Positions 1-7,908 of a DNA stretch of 64,000 nt are shown here, in pieces; positions within the stretch are counted from its first letter, which is position 1; each line of letters begins with the position of its first letter. The position numbers were made by a program, and so were the translations under genes. The DNA is taken from NCBI GenBank assembly GCA_958352885.1, contig CATWQI010000012.1, positions 1-64,000 on the forward strand, given 5' to 3'. The notes beneath the pieces were generated by a model. That model was not told where the DNA came from, searched no databases, and saw only the letters and a program-made list of their open reading frames with translations. Origin of the DNA: an uncultured Duncaniella sp. Its GTDB lineage: Bacteria; Bacteroidota; Bacteroidia; Bacteroidales; Muribaculaceae.

Positions 1-33
1 TACTGCGAAAGTGGGAAAGTAGATAACCGCCCC
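1..33 (+). rRNA. rrf: 5S ribosomal RNA, 3' end only
   Basis: The first bases match the 3' third of a Bacteroidales 5S rRNA: a tactgcgaaagtggga segment followed by agtag and a closing accgcc. The rest of the gene and presumably the 23S and 16S genes lie left of the window. It is directly followed by a strong hairpin and T-run, as expected at the end of an rrn operon. The exact 3' end is estimated by similarity to known 5S ends and could be off by one or two bases. Confidence 0.75.
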
Positions 34-41
34 CTCTAACC

Positions 42-84
42 GATAGCCGGTTCCCCTCAACGGGACACCGGCTATCCTTTTTTT
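42..84 (+). terminator. rrn operon intrinsic terminator
   Basis: A perfect 10-bp stem (gatagccggt at 42-51 pairing with accggctatc at 67-76) is followed by a run of seven T at 78-84. Its position right after the 5S end marks the end of the rRNA operon. Confidence 0.9.
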
Positions 85-194
85 ATACCCGGTCCTTATT
101 TTAGCTGAACCCGTATTTCGTGACTTAAACGATGGTATGAGATTAAGAAAGGTATGGTTGACGCTGACCCCGATTAACATGTAATTGAGTATTT

Positions 195-1097
195 ATGAAT
201 GTTAGAATTGTATTGATTTCTTTAGTCTGTGTTTGTTTGAGCTTTGATGCCATCTCCTCTGTTGGAAGTGATAGAGTTTCTGTGCTTCGAGACTCGCTGG
301 AACGTTATGTAACAGATGCAGATGCTAAGATAGGGATTGCAATTGTCGTCAATGGCAAAGATACTGTTATTGTCAATGGCTCAAAGATGTACCCTATGCT
401 CAGTGTATATAAGTTTCCGCAGGCTCTTGCTGTCGCAGATTATTGTGATAAGCATAACATTGGATTTGCCGATTCGATATCAATAGCAAAGAGCGAAATC
501 AAGACAGATACTTACAGTCCGCTCCGCGAAAAGTATGGTTGTAGAGACATCTCACTGTCAATCGGGGAACTGTTGATGTACACACTCCAGTTAAGCGATA
601 ACAATGCGTGTGATATCTTGTTCCGCATAATCGGTGGTCCGCAGGTTGTGGATGATTATATAAGCATGCTCGGTATTCCCGGTATCTCTGTCGTATCAAC
701 TGAGGATGAGATGCATGCAGATACACAGTTGTGTTATGAGAATAATGCGACTCCGATAGCGATGGCTAAACTGCTGGAAAAATTTGATACAGAGTTACGG
801 CATTCGTCTCGGAACATGGCTACGGTAGCGTATCTGTTGGAGGCTTGCTCCACCGGGCTTGACCGTCTGGCAGCATCACTGCCGGATGATGCGATATTAG
901 GGCATAAAACCGGCACGGGAGATATGAACGAAGAGGGTCGGATTATAGCAGTCAACGATGTGGGTTACTTACATACGGCTGACGGGCAGCGATATACAAT
1001 AGTTGTTTTTGTTTCTGATTCGGCATATGATATGCAAGGGACTTCCGCAATAATAGCTAAAGTGGCAAATTACTTGCGGATGTTACTACTGGACTGA
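195..1097 (+). CDS. class A beta-lactamase (subclass A2, CfxA/CepA-like)
   Basis: Serine beta-lactamase that opens the beta-lactam ring in the periplasm. The 300-residue protein has an N-terminal hydrophobic export signal (about residues 1-22). The active-site motifs are present in order: Ser70-Val-Tyr-Lys73, Ser134-Asp-Asn136 and Lys238-Thr-Gly240. The TEDEM segment near 169-173 lies where the Glu of the omega loop sits in Bacteroidota subclass A2 enzymes such as CfxA and CepA. The gene stands alone downstream of the rrn operon and its 3' end overlaps the convergent PNPOx-like gene by 12 bp. Substrate range (penicillins or cephalosporins) cannot be read from the sequence. Confidence 0.9.
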   Translation: MNVRIVLISLVCVCLSFDAISSVGSDRVSVLRDSLERYVTDADAKIGIAIVVNGKDTVIVNGSKMYPMLSVYKFPQALAVADYCDKHNIGFADSISIAKSEIKTDTYSPLREKYGCRDISLSIGELLMYTLQLSDNNACDILFRIIGGPQVVDDYISMLGIPGISVVSTEDEMHADTQLCYENNATPIAMAKLLEKFDTELRHSSRNMATVAYLLEACSTGLDRLAASLPDDAILGHKTGTGDMNEEGRIIAVNDVGYLHTADGQRYTIVVFVSDSAYDMQGTSAIIAKVANYLRMLLLD

Positions 1098-1577
1098 ACG
1101 TTGACGGGTAAGTTCGATACATTCTTTGCCTGTTATCGCTGAGATGTCAAGACGCAATACGAGAACGTTATTAATGAATTTGGATATTTCGTCCGATGGG
1201 TCAATGCCGGGAGAATATTTTTCAGAAAGCATTATGAGACCTTTCATTATTTCATCTTTATCGGTTGCGATTGAAATCCTTCCGGACACAATAACACTTT
1301 TAAAAAGAGTAGTGAATTTTTCCGGTACGACATTATCGGCTGCAACTACACAGAATGAAGTGCGTGCATCATTGCCGATACAATCAATCTTATGTCCGGT
1401 ACGGGCGCAGTGGAAATATATTGCATTGGCTCCGTCGTAGGCAAAACTTAATGGCACACCATAAGGCGTGCCGTCTGTGTCAGTCAGTGATAATATCCCG
1501 TTAGTTGCCGTGAGAAGAATCTCTTTGGATTCTGATGCTGGAAGTTGCTGCTTGAATCGTCTCATCTTATGTTCCAT
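1086..1577 (-). CDS. pyridoxamine 5'-phosphate oxidase-like flavin protein (Nim-like)
   Basis: Small FMN-binding split-barrel protein of 163 residues. The start MRRFKQQ, the central PYGVPLSFAY and the IYFHCARTGHK segment are the pattern of the PNPOx-like group that includes the 5-nitroimidazole reductases NimA-J. Most homologues have no known role, so resistance to nitroimidazoles is not implied. It is the second gene of a two-gene operon, 3 bp after the SMR transporter gene. The start used gives MEHKMRRF; an internal Met four codons later is equally possible. It converges on the beta-lactamase gene. Confidence 0.75.
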   Translation of the reverse strand: MEHKMRRFKQQLPASESKEILLTATNGILSLTDTDGTPYGVPLSFAYDGANAIYFHCARTGHKIDCIGNDARTSFCVVAADNVVPEKFTTLFKSVIVSGRISIATDKDEIMKGLIMLSEKYSPGIDPSDEISKFINNVLVLRLDISAITGKECIELTRQRSVQ

Positions 1578-1580
1578 TGT

Positions 1581-1901
1581 CTATACTATTTTTAGTCCTA
1601 TGATAGAGATAATCAACGTAGTGATGAAGAATATCCGCCAGAATGTAGCCGGTTCGCTGAAGAATATTATTCCGACAATAACGGCTCCGACAGCTCCTAT
1701 CCCGGTCCATACGGGGTATACCGTACCTATCGGAATTGTCTTTGCTGCCCGAGCCATTAGATACATGCTTAATGCGAGAGCGACTAAGAAGCCTCCCCAC
1801 CACCAGTATTGTTCAGAACCGGTAGTTGTCTTGGTTTTGCCAAGACAAAATGTGAACGCAACTTCCATCAGTCCTGCCAATATGAGAATCAACCAGTTCA
1901 T
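1581..1901 (-). CDS. small multidrug resistance (SMR) transporter, Gdx/SugE-like
   Basis: A 106-residue inner-membrane protein with four predicted membrane helices, the standard SMR length. The essential helix-1 glutamate is in GLMEVAF (Glu13). The motif VWTGIGAVGA in helix 3 is typical of the Gdx/SugE guanidinium exporters; EmrE-type polyselective pumps have a different sequence there. It probably works as an antiparallel dimer that exchanges guanidinium-type cations for protons. It is first gene of an operon with the PNPOx-like gene. I saw no guanidine riboswitch in the bases upstream. Confidence 0.85.
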   Translation of the reverse strand: MNWLILILAGLMEVAFTFCLGKTKTTTGSEQYWWWGGFLVALALSMYLMARAAKTIPIGTVYPVWTGIGAVGAVIVGIIFFSEPATFWRIFFITTLIISIIGLKIV

Positions 1902-1943
1902 AAGTGTTAGTCAGACGTTTTTTAGTTTAAATTTGTCCGGAGT

Positions 1944-1952
1944 GCAAATTTA
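1944..1952 (-). promoter_or_regulatory. putative -7 element for the SMR operon
   Basis: Read on the minus strand this is TAAATTTGC, a match to the Bacteroidota TAnnTTTGC box, about 43 bases before the SMR start codon. A clear -33 TTTG at the right distance is not visible, so this is a partial promoter match. Confidence 0.4.
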
Positions 1953-2020
1953 ATGAAAAAATCGCAGACTTGACATTAGTCTCAAACAAGACAGGTGATG
2001 TGGATGGGAAGAGGTGGTAA

Positions 2021-3541
2021 TTATTTTACGCTCTCAATCCAGTAGAAGAGATCATCAAGATTATAGTCGCCTGAATGAGGTCTGTTCCATGGGAGTGCAA
2101 AATTAACATCATAACCGGAATTTTGAAGGCGAGTGGCAAGGTTTACCGGTACAAGGAATGAGGTGTCACGGTCCTTTGCGCCATGGCGTATATACCAGTG
2201 CTTGGCTATGCCGTTTTTGTCTTTAGCTATAAAATTCATCGGATTCATCAGGTAAACTCGTTCCACAAGTTGTGCCGGTAGAGATGCCTCCGGATTGCCG
2301 GTACGTTTGCGCAAGCTGAAATCAGTGAAGTTTGACGGATTTCCGGCGATATCCCCGAAAACCTGGTTCTCTGGAGTAGCATTATCAGTCAGCACTCCGT
2401 AAGCATCAAATGCCGGTGGTGTTTTAAGCGCTTGTTGGGAGGCAACATAGGTCAGATACTTGACCCAATCGACATCGATTACGTAATCGGTATATTGTGT
2501 TTTAGGAGCAAAGCCGGATTTGCCACGTTGGTTGTTTCCGGCAGGTATGCCTCCGTTGACCGGAGCCGCCCCGAGCATCTGGGCAAAAGTGGGACGTGGC
2601 TTGGCGTAACGAACAATGCCTATTGTATCCGGTATTTCACAGCCTTCTTCAAGCGCTTTCTGAGCGGACGCCATTATGAATTTCTTCAGGTAATCCATAT
2701 AATTATCCGCGGTGATCGCTTGTCCCTTCTCATCCTTCAAACCGAGGGAGTTTATATATTCAGGGCACAGGGCGGACAATTCGTCGGACACGGCTATCTG
2801 TTTATCGTTAAGGTGACGTATGCCGGTGTTGGTGCAACCATATAACCATTCATATTCCATATCCGCATGGTTCAGGTCTGTTATAGGGCAGTAACAGATT
2901 GAGGCATATACGGCATCAGATGTATCAGCCGCACCCATTTCCTTTAGATAGGGTTCGTATTCTTTAGCATCTCCGGTCGCGCCCTGAAGTGACGACATCG
3001 CACCGCCCGCACTTGTGCCGTCGGTGAATATGAGGTCTGAATTCCCCGGAATAAGGTCGTCATTATAGTGGAGATAGCGTGTGGCAGCCTTAAGGTCGAG
3101 CAGTCCGTTGGGTGCCTTTCCTGTGTATACAGTTTTTCCGTCAACGGTAACTGATGACCCATTTCCTCTTGCGCCGGGGATACACAAAACGTATCCTTCT
3201 GCAAGAGCCCTTCCGGTTGCATCGGCAACCGAGGGAGTGCCGGCAGGCGATGCCATGTATCCGCCTATATTATTACGCATGAGAATCGGCACATCTTTGT
3301 CTGCCCGTCCTTTCATGTCAAGAGGAACGTAAATGTTGAGCTTCTGATATGCGGAATCTTCCACATTCGTAACGTAGTAGATGCCTTCGTACGCTTTGTA
3401 CTTTACTACATTGCCCATAGGCATGGTGATTGAATCAATTCTGAAATTCGATTCGTCAAAACGCAGGGTGGGATTACTGCTCCCAAAACAAGACATTGCA
3501 CAGCAAATGCCGATGCATGATGATACAATAGTTTTGATCAT
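2021..3541 (-). CDS. secreted subtype-B tannase-like alpha/beta hydrolase
   Basis: Likely tannin acyl hydrolase that splits galloyl esters. The 506-residue protein has an N-terminal export signal (residues 1-20; a weak lipobox ends at Cys18). The nucleophile elbow is GTSAGG at 175-180 with Ser177. The following segments ATGD, YEPYLKEMGAAD and CYCPITDLNHADMEYEW (217-232) are the pattern of bacterial subtype-B tannases such as the Lactobacillus plantarum enzyme. Asp457 or Asp459 in GAKDRD and His489 in WNRPHSGD complete the likely triad. It is a single gene, divergent from the PH-domain gene. A feruloyl esterase of the same fold is the main alternative. Confidence 0.8.
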   Translation of the reverse strand: MIKTIVSSCIGICCAMSCFGSSNPTLRFDESNFRIDSITMPMGNVVKYKAYEGIYYVTNVEDSAYQKLNIYVPLDMKGRADKDVPILMRNNIGGYMASPAGTPSVADATGRALAEGYVLCIPGARGNGSSVTVDGKTVYTGKAPNGLLDLKAATRYLHYNDDLIPGNSDLIFTDGTSAGGAMSSLQGATGDAKEYEPYLKEMGAADTSDAVYASICYCPITDLNHADMEYEWLYGCTNTGIRHLNDKQIAVSDELSALCPEYINSLGLKDEKGQAITADNYMDYLKKFIMASAQKALEEGCEIPDTIGIVRYAKPRPTFAQMLGAAPVNGGIPAGNNQRGKSGFAPKTQYTDYVIDVDWVKYLTYVASQQALKTPPAFDAYGVLTDNATPENQVFGDIAGNPSNFTDFSLRKRTGNPEASLPAQLVERVYLMNPMNFIAKDKNGIAKHWYIRHGAKDRDTSFLVPVNLATRLQNSGYDVNFALPWNRPHSGDYNLDDLFYWIESVK

Positions 3542-3746
3542 AATAATTTTAGTGTTGATTTAGTGCCAGTCTCGGAGCGTGATTGTCACTTAGCGTTTCA
3601 GGCTTGTTCATTTAACATTTTATTGGACAGTTTGGTTGTCGTAAAGTTTAATATCACAGACCGAGAAATATATCTGTTACTGATATTTCTCGAGTCAGTA
3701 TTTCAAATGAGCAAATTAACTAACAGTGAATATTCATTTTATTTAT

Positions 3747-3778
3747 TTTGGTAATCACTATTTTTTTTAGTAACTTTA
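3747..3778 (+). promoter_or_regulatory. Bacteroidota-type promoter upstream of the PH-domain gene
   Basis: TTTG at 3747-3750, then 20 bases, then TAACTTTA at 3771-3778, close to the TTTG-N20-TAnnTTTG consensus (last base A instead of G). It predicts a leader of about 105 bases before 3890. The divergent gap 3542-3889 holds nothing else I can identify; small reading frames in it show no recognisable protein. Confidence 0.55.
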
Positions 3779-3889
3779 CCATCAGAATATATGCTGCTTG
3801 CGCCGTATTTAAGATTCACTATCGGCTCCAGTTTTCGGCATATTGCTACTCTTTACATAATATAACATTTGAAAAAACAGAGACGACAC

Positions 3890-4312
3890 ATGGGAAAGAC
3901 TATTTATCGCTCAAAGATAGACTGGTGGCTTTTGCTGATTCTGATTGGCATGCTTGGCGTAATATGGCTAACGGTATTAGAGCCTAATATGAGGTGGTTC
4001 GGAATTATCATGGGTAGTGCTATGACAGCCTTTATTGTTGTTATCATTCGAGGTTGCTGGTATGAAATTGACGGGAATGACCTGGTGGTATACCAATTTT
4101 TCAGTCCAACCCGGCTGCCGATAGCCAAAATTAAAGGAGTAAGGAAGACTAAAGGTTTTCTTGCTACAGCCGGAATGTCGCATCTGCGTGTCTCAATCAG
4201 CTTTAATGACCGCTCTGTGCTTAAAAGCTATGCTCCGCTTGAGATATCGCCTGACGACCGTGATGGGTTTATAGCTCATCTCAAAGCAATAAATCCGAAT
4301 ATAGAGGTCTAA
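3890..4312 (+). CDS. membrane protein with bacterial PH-like domain (bPH_4 type)
   Basis: A 140-residue protein with two predicted membrane helices near the N terminus (WWLLLILIGMLGVIWL, then FGIIMGSAMTAFIVVII). A bacterial PH-like domain follows, with the characteristic sequence RLPIAKIKGVRKTK and an ending SPDDRDGFIAHLKAINP. Such proteins are common as single genes in Bacteroidota and Firmicutes (SunI-like), and their biochemical role is mostly unknown. The ATG at 3890 is preferred over an upstream in-frame TTG at 3869, because the ATG directly precedes the charged segment before helix 1. Confidence 0.65.
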   Translation: MGKTIYRSKIDWWLLLILIGMLGVIWLTVLEPNMRWFGIIMGSAMTAFIVVIIRGCWYEIDGNDLVVYQFFSPTRLPIAKIKGVRKTKGFLATAGMSHLRVSISFNDRSVLKSYAPLEISPDDRDGFIAHLKAINPNIEV

Positions 4313-4624
4313 GCTATAAGAAATTAAATGTTTTGTTTCCCGGATAGAGCTTCTTAATGTAGATTTATATGGTCAGAATGCAAGAAGTATGTCAATTAAA
4401 GTCTGAGAAACAGGATTCAGCTCAACATTAATGGTGGCACTTTTACAGCTATTAATGCTATGGACGGCAATATTCTGAATGAGTCTGTGACGTGGAGATA
4501 AGTTTGCAGATACTTTAAAATGGTCAAAGACCGGGATTCCATCTAATATACCGGTCTTTGACCATTTAATTCTTTCAGCTCTGTAATGTCATAGGCATTT
4601 GATAGAGTTGATTTCAGGGTGACA
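4313..4624. other. intergenic region without an assignable gene
   Basis: This convergent gap of about 310 bases contains the 17-bp inverted repeat described separately. Both strands carry short stop-free stretches (for example a minus-strand frame of about 74 codons ending at 4373, with no ATG), but none looks like a known protein. It may hold decayed coding sequence. Confidence 0.4.
4518..4567. repeat. 17-bp perfect inverted repeat (possible terminator)
   Basis: aaatggtcaaagaccgg at 4518-4534 pairs perfectly with its reverse complement at 4551-4567, with a 16-base loop. It lies between the convergent PH-domain gene and the CMD-cupin gene, so a bidirectional terminator is the simplest reading. 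No strong T-run follows on either strand, which leaves a protein-binding site possible. Confidence 0.6.
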
Positions 4625-5488
4625 TTATTTCAATAGATGGTATTCATCGTCAGTAACCGGTTCGCACCATTCGTTTCTCAGATTCTCACCCGGAATCTCG
4701 AATGCAAGATGTGAAAACCAGCTATCCGCTGCAGCTCCATGCCAATGTTTCACATTTGCAGGTATGTGAATGACTGTACCTGGAAGTATCTCCTGAGCAG
4801 GTTTGCCTTCTTCCTGATACCATCCTCTGCCGCCGACTCCGACCAGCATCTGACCACCTCCGCTCGTAGCATGGTGTATATGCCAGTTGTTACGGCAGCC
4901 AGGTTCGAATGTGACATTAAAGAATTGTATTTGGTCCGTGGATATAGGAGCAAGATAGCTTTGACCTGTAAAATATTTTGCATATGCAGTGTTTGGTTCT
5001 CCGATTGGAAAGAATATGGAACGGCGATATTCTTCCAGCCCTGGAGAGTCACTGCCGGCTACAACTTTTTCAATTCTATCATCCTCCCATACAGTTTTGG
5101 CAAGGTTAAATGCCGCCCAGGCTTTAGGCCATCCGGCATAAAAAGCCAAATGCGTCAGAATCTCGGAGATTTCCGAGCGTGTAATCCCGTTCTTCCTGGC
5201 GGTCTGTAGATGATAGGTCAGGGAATTGTCTGTTATCCCTTGGGCGATCAGAGCGGTGATGGTAACAAGGCTGCGGTCACGCAGGGAGAGCAAATCGTTT
5301 CGGCTCCAAACCTCGCCGAAGAGTATATCATCATTGAGATGCGCGAATTCAGGGGCAAATTCACCAAGTTGCTGGCGTCCTGCCGTTTGTGTCACTTTGA
5401 CACGAGTTGTTGGTTCTGTTGTTTTTTCCTGAGCCATAACATTAAAAGTCAGAATAATTGCGGTAATGATTGTTGTGAGGTATTTCAT
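4625..5488 (-). CDS. secreted carboxymuconolactone decarboxylase-like (CMD) plus cupin fusion protein
   Basis: A 287-residue protein with a signal peptide (residues 1-19, cleavage likely after VMA). An AhpD/CMD-like helical domain spans about residues 50-135 (RSLVTITALIAQG, LQTARKNGITRSEISEILTHLAFYAG). A C-terminal cupin has metal-binding histidines in NNWHIHHAT and KHWHGA, with a Gly-rich strand between them. The CMD part lacks an obvious AhpD CxxC pair, so a peroxidase-reductase role is doubtful. It follows the alpha/beta hydrolase gene by 21 bp in an operon divergent from an araC-type gene. Substrate unknown; a small organic acid or lactone would fit both domains. Confidence 0.75.
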   Translation of the reverse strand: MKYLTTIITAIILTFNVMAQEKTTEPTTRVKVTQTAGRQQLGEFAPEFAHLNDDILFGEVWSRNDLLSLRDRSLVTITALIAQGITDNSLTYHLQTARKNGITRSEISEILTHLAFYAGWPKAWAAFNLAKTVWEDDRIEKVVAGSDSPGLEEYRRSIFFPIGEPNTAYAKYFTGQSYLAPISTDQIQFFNVTFEPGCRNNWHIHHATSGGGQMLVGVGGRGWYQEEGKPAQEILPGTVIHIPANVKHWHGAAADSWFSHLAFEIPGENLRNEWCEPVTDDEYHLLK

Positions 5489-5509
5489 CTGTTGTTCCTG
5501 CGTAGTAGC

Positions 5510-6586
5510 TTATTTTTCAGGCATCCATTTATTATAGAAGGAAGCAATTCTATCAAATGGAATCTTGTTAAGATTGTCATATAAGTCTGTATGGCTGGCA
5601 TCTGGGATAATAAGCAGTTCCTTATTGGCTCCTTGCAGAAGCCTGAAAGTATCCTCCCCGAAGTAGCGAGAGTGAGCTTTCTCTCCGTGAAGTATCATTA
5701 CGGCATTCAGGATTTCCGGAGCTCGGTTGCAAAGAGTGAAATTGATAAACGGCAGAGAGGAGGTTGCATTCCAACCGTCTGTGGAATTGCCGCTGCGGGG
5801 ATGATAACCTCGTTCAGTCTTATAATAGTCGTAATAATCCTTTAGAAACTGTGGGGCGTCATCAGGTATCGTATCCGGTACTCCTCCGGCTCTTTTGTAG
5901 AATCCGTTACGGTAATCCTCTGTCCTTTGTGCGTTCATGCTCTCTTTAGCTTTGTAGCGGGCTTCGGCATTGTTTTCGGTATCAAAATATCCATTGGCTG
6001 TAACTCGGCACATGTCATACATAGTAGATGCGACAGCCGCTTTTATTCTGGTGTCATTGGCGGCTGCGTTTACGGCGAAACCGCCCCATCCGCATATGCC
6101 GAGGATACCGATACGGTCTGAATCCACATCGGGCTGTACCGATAGAAAATCAACCGCTGCAGAGAAATCTTCGGTATTTATATCGGGTGATGCGACCCTG
6201 CGTGGCATACCGTCGCTTTCGCCTGTAAATGACGGGTCGAAAGCGACGGTAATAAACCCTCGTTCTGCCAGTTGCTGCGCATACAGACCACTCGCCTGCT
6301 CTTTAACTGCTCCAAATGGCCCGCTGACAGCGATTGCAGGAAGTTTGCCATTTGCTCCTTTAGGAGTGTACATGTCAGCCGCCAGAGTTATACCATAGCG
6401 GTTTACGAAAGTTACTTTCCTGTGATTGACTTTGTTACTTTTGGGGAATACTTTGTCCCATTCCTGAGTTAATGATATCTGTGCAGTCGGGGCGACAGAT
6501 AAATTAGAGTTCAAGTCGTTCATATTTTGAGCGTTTGTGTTAATGGCTCCGGTAATCAGAGCTGCGGACAATAATAGATTTTTCAT
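5510..6586 (-). CDS. exported alpha/beta hydrolase with Cys at the nucleophile elbow
   Basis: A 358-residue hydrolase of the dienelactone-hydrolase/YcjY-like group with an N-terminal export signal (residues 1-18, NAQ cleavage). The elbow reads GICGWGG with Cys165 in the nucleophile position, as in dienelactone hydrolases, where most esterases have Ser. The likely catalytic His is in PDASHTDLYD near the C terminus. I chose the Met at 6586 because the signal peptide begins there; an upstream in-frame Met at 6637 would add 17 residues before it. It is first gene of the operon with the CMD-cupin gene and divergent from the AraC-type regulator, its probable controller. Confidence 0.7.
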   Translation of the reverse strand: MKNLLLSAALITGAINTNAQNMNDLNSNLSVAPTAQISLTQEWDKVFPKSNKVNHRKVTFVNRYGITLAADMYTPKGANGKLPAIAVSGPFGAVKEQASGLYAQQLAERGFITVAFDPSFTGESDGMPRRVASPDINTEDFSAAVDFLSVQPDVDSDRIGILGICGWGGFAVNAAANDTRIKAAVASTMYDMCRVTANGYFDTENNAEARYKAKESMNAQRTEDYRNGFYKRAGGVPDTIPDDAPQFLKDYYDYYKTERGYHPRSGNSTDGWNATSSLPFINFTLCNRAPEILNAVMILHGEKAHSRYFGEDTFRLLQGANKELLIIPDASHTDLYDNLNKIPFDRIASFYNKWMPEK

Positions 6587-6644
6587 GATGCAAAATAACA
6601 CCATTATTTTTAATACTGTTTTGCCAATATTTCGCAAATGCTTA

Positions 6645-6654
6645 CCAAATTTGG
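6645..6654. repeat. 10-bp palindrome in a divergent promoter region
   Basis: CCAAATTTGG is a perfect palindrome between the divergent hydrolase and araC-type genes. Similar half sites (gccaat, gcaaat) lie within 25 bases to its left. It is a candidate regulator-binding site by position only. Confidence 0.35.
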
Positions 6655-6684
6655 CGATAGCTGTGTAATGTCAGGAAATAACCT

Positions 6685-6693
6685 TAATTTTGC
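6685..6693 (+). promoter_or_regulatory. putative -7 element for the AraC-type regulator gene
   Basis: TAATTTTGC matches the Bacteroidota -7 box, about 38 bases before the start codon at 6731. The -33 region has only a partial match (TGTG at 6662-6665). Confidence 0.5.
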
Positions 6694-6730
6694 AGTTGCC
6701 AAGCACCCGATATAAATATTATTTATCAGT

Positions 6731-7639
6731 ATGGAAAACAGAATAGTAAATCTCGATTCGATAGATGCGTATAACAGATTGTACGGTTTCACGACACGTC
6801 ACCCGCTTGTCACTGTAGTTGATTTGAAGGAAGCGAGTCAGCTTGTCAATCATATCAGGATTAACTATGGAGTATACGCATTGTTCTTGAAAAATGGTGT
6901 GAATTGCACTATAAAGTATGGCAGGAAGACATATGATTACCAAGAGGGGACGATAGTAAGCTTTTCTCCCGGTCAGGTGATAGATGTCGAGATGCTTGAA
7001 GGGGAGACTTCAGCTGACGTGATAGGTCTGTTGTTTCATCCTGATTTGATATACGGCACACCGCTTGGGGAGAAGATCGCTTCATTCAATTTCTTTGATT
7101 ATTCACAGATGGAGGCACTTCATCTTTCCGAAAGCGAACGAAAAATATACCTTGACTGCCTGCAGAAGATAGATATGGAACTTGAACATCCCGTTGACAG
7201 CCATTCGGCGTCAGTGCTGTCAGCCAATATTCAGCTCCTGCTTGAGTATCTGCATAGGTTCTATGACAGGCAGTTCATAACCCGCCACAAAGTAAATTCC
7301 GAGATTGTAGCTCAGTTTGAACGCCGGTTAAAAGAATATTATGATGCAGGTAGTACAAATGACAGTATACCTACTGTGGCGGAATTTGCAGAGAAAGCAA
7401 ATCTTACGCCGAAATATTTCAGTGACCTTGTAAAGCGTGAGACCGGTATGACTCCAAAGACCTTGATTATGCGGAGAATGATAGATGTGGCAAAGCATAG
7501 GCTTGCAATATCAACCGACGATATAAGTGTCATTGCATATGAACTCGGGTTCCAGTATCCGGCGCACTTCACACGGATGTTCAAGCGTGCCACAGGTCAG
7601 AGCCCAACGGATTACAGGCGTCAGATGGAGCAGAATTAG
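6731..7639 (+). CDS. AraC/XylS-family transcriptional regulator
   Basis: A 302-residue regulator. The N-terminal part (about 1-190) looks like a cupin-type sensing domain (YQEGTIVSFSPGQV). The C-terminal part (about 200-300) holds two helix-turn-helix motifs with the AraC signature: PTVAEFAEKANLTPKYFS, then ISVIAYELGFQYPAHFTRMF and RATGQSPTDYR. It is divergent from the hydrolase plus CMD-cupin operon and most likely activates it in response to a small molecule related to the substrate. The effector cannot be named from the sequence. Confidence 0.9.
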   Translation: MENRIVNLDSIDAYNRLYGFTTRHPLVTVVDLKEASQLVNHIRINYGVYALFLKNGVNCTIKYGRKTYDYQEGTIVSFSPGQVIDVEMLEGETSADVIGLLFHPDLIYGTPLGEKIASFNFFDYSQMEALHLSESERKIYLDCLQKIDMELEHPVDSHSASVLSANIQLLLEYLHRFYDRQFITRHKVNSEIVAQFERRLKEYYDAGSTNDSIPTVAEFAEKANLTPKYFSDLVKRETGMTPKTLIMRRMIDVAKHRLAISTDDISVIAYELGFQYPAHFTRMFKRATGQSPTDYRRQMEQN

Positions 7640-7816
7640 CAATAATTCATAGGCATTCTGTTGCAGAGTAATGCCATAGGCAGAACCATGGATGTCGTTA
7701 TATGTATTTATGAATCAGTTATTTTTTGTTGTGCAAATTAGCGCAAAATAATATTAATAAATTGTATCGGCGGATAAAAATGATGTAAATGTTAAACAAT
7801 GGAGGTGTTTTTTTGT

Positions 7817-7825
7817 TATATTTGC
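7817..7825 (+). promoter_or_regulatory. putative promoter -7 box of the RND/steroid-reductase operon
   Basis: TATATTTGC fits the Bacteroidota -7 consensus and lies about 84 bases before the adaptor start at 7909. The -33 region has no clean TTTG at the expected spacing. I saw no other good promoter between 7640 and 17368, so this one could drive the whole run of genes. Confidence 0.5.
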
Positions 7826-7908
7826 AAGTGTAAATATGGAGGAAAATTCATCTATTCCGATATTTGTAACCGCAAATTGCAAAACGGTAATTTAAGTTGT
7901 TACCAATC

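Noticed and set aside
1126..1440. Open frame of 104 codons opposite the PNPOx-like gene
   Set aside because: It is antisense to a recognisable gene and has no family pattern.
4373..4597. Minus-strand stop-free stretch of about 74 codons after the CMD-cupin gene
   Set aside because: No ATG start, other frames are equally open, and no protein family is recognised; recorded only as an intergenic region.
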